5,408 bases of DNA from NCBI GenBank assembly GCA_030452275.1, contig JAKDMR010000163.1, positions 1 through 5,408 on the forward strand, given 5' to 3'. A model generated the notes under the pieces. It was not told where the DNA came from. It was given only the letters and a program-made list of their open reading frames with translations, and did no database searches. Positions 5,266 through 5,408 of this stretch are shown here, in pieces (positions within the stretch are counted from its first letter, which is position 1; each line of letters starts with the position of its first letter). Made by a program: the position numbers and the translations under genes. The stretch is from Candidatus Nitrosocosmicus sp. (GTDB taxonomy: Archaea; Thermoproteota; Nitrososphaeria; Nitrososphaerales; Nitrososphaeraceae).

Positions 5266-5408
5266 ATCCCTTATATTGATAACATCCTGCACTTCGCCTT
5301 TATATCTTAATCACCAACTTGAGTATGAGTATTATTGTTCGAAAATATTGTTATATACTCACACACATAAATTCACAGATGGATATTTAGCTAACCATTG
5401 CTCATACT

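Larger units (their letters stand above)
5151..5408. other. Right-hand non-coding stretch with repeat and T-arm-like pieces
   Basis: No recognisable gene. On the + strand GCCGGTTCGATCC (about 5212-5224) resembles a tRNA T-arm 5' half and loop. It is followed by repeat copy 2 and, on the - strand, by a T-arm-like structure. A + strand frame from ATG 5237 remains open to the window end (57 codons), but it begins inside the repeat and its translation looks like ordinary AT-rich noise, so it is not called. Confidence 0.5.

Noticed and set aside
5237..5408. + strand frame from ATG open to the window edge (57 codons)
   Set aside because: Begins inside the 31-bp repeat, lacks a convincing promoter and reads as low-complexity Tyr/Leu/Ser-rich sequence; could only be revived if it continues as a long frame beyond the window.
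5322..5408. Inverted 8-bp words AGTATGAG (5322-5329) and CTCATACT (5401-5408)
   Set aside because: Short, AT-rich and far apart, and the right copy is cut by the window edge; expected by chance at this length.

Overview
The window looks like a piece of an AT-rich archaeal chromosome, most likely from an ammonia-oxidising Nitrososphaeria (Thaumarchaeota) lineage such as Nitrososphaera or Nitrosocosmicus. This is inferred from four things: a tyrosine recombinase of the type I associate with that group (carboxy-terminal SYYKPTE-like motif plus a coiled-coil tail); a decayed protein resembling the sensor part of the large Nitrososphaera histidine-kinase-like proteins; a secreted protein whose signal peptide ends in SFAQ; and TATA-like boxes about 25 nt before several starts, with no Shine-Dalgarno sequence at useful spacing. 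No search was run, so the lineage is a reading from memory of these families.

Layout. Positions 1-2095 look like one end of an integrated mobile element. They hold an unrecognised 204-residue soluble protein (70-684, +), facing a tyrosine recombinase/integrase (773-2047, -). The integrase starts 48 nt past the 3' end of an intact tRNA-Val(GAC) gene (2096-2170, -), which is the probable integration target. The rest of the element and its second att copy would lie to the left, outside the window. On the other side of the tRNA is a small hypothetical gene (2061-2570, -). Its reading frame carries two copies of a hairpin-forming 22-bp repeat and runs, unusually, straight through the tRNA gene.

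Positions 2571-5408 are a low-density, eroding region. A sensor-domain relic (2817-3779, +) stays in one frame but is broken by an internal TGA and an internal TAG. An apparently intact exported alpha/beta hydrolase (3942-5135, +) has a full Ser-Asp-His triad and an EF-hand-like calcium loop in its cap. The hydrolase is flanked by two copies of a 31-bp imperfect direct repeat (28/31 identical). Each copy is joined to a tRNA T-arm-like sequence, and a third T-arm-like fragment lies at 2709-2725. All three are in the same orientation as the real tRNA-Val.

The genes do not form an obvious pathway. The common theme is tRNA-directed integration: an active-looking integrase beside an intact tRNA, then a series of tRNA-like scars and a dead gene, which suggests repeated insertion and loss at this place. 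The strongest lead is the T-arm-plus-shared-tail repeat pair around the hydrolase, which could be old attachment sites, tRNA relics, or a small uncharacterised element.
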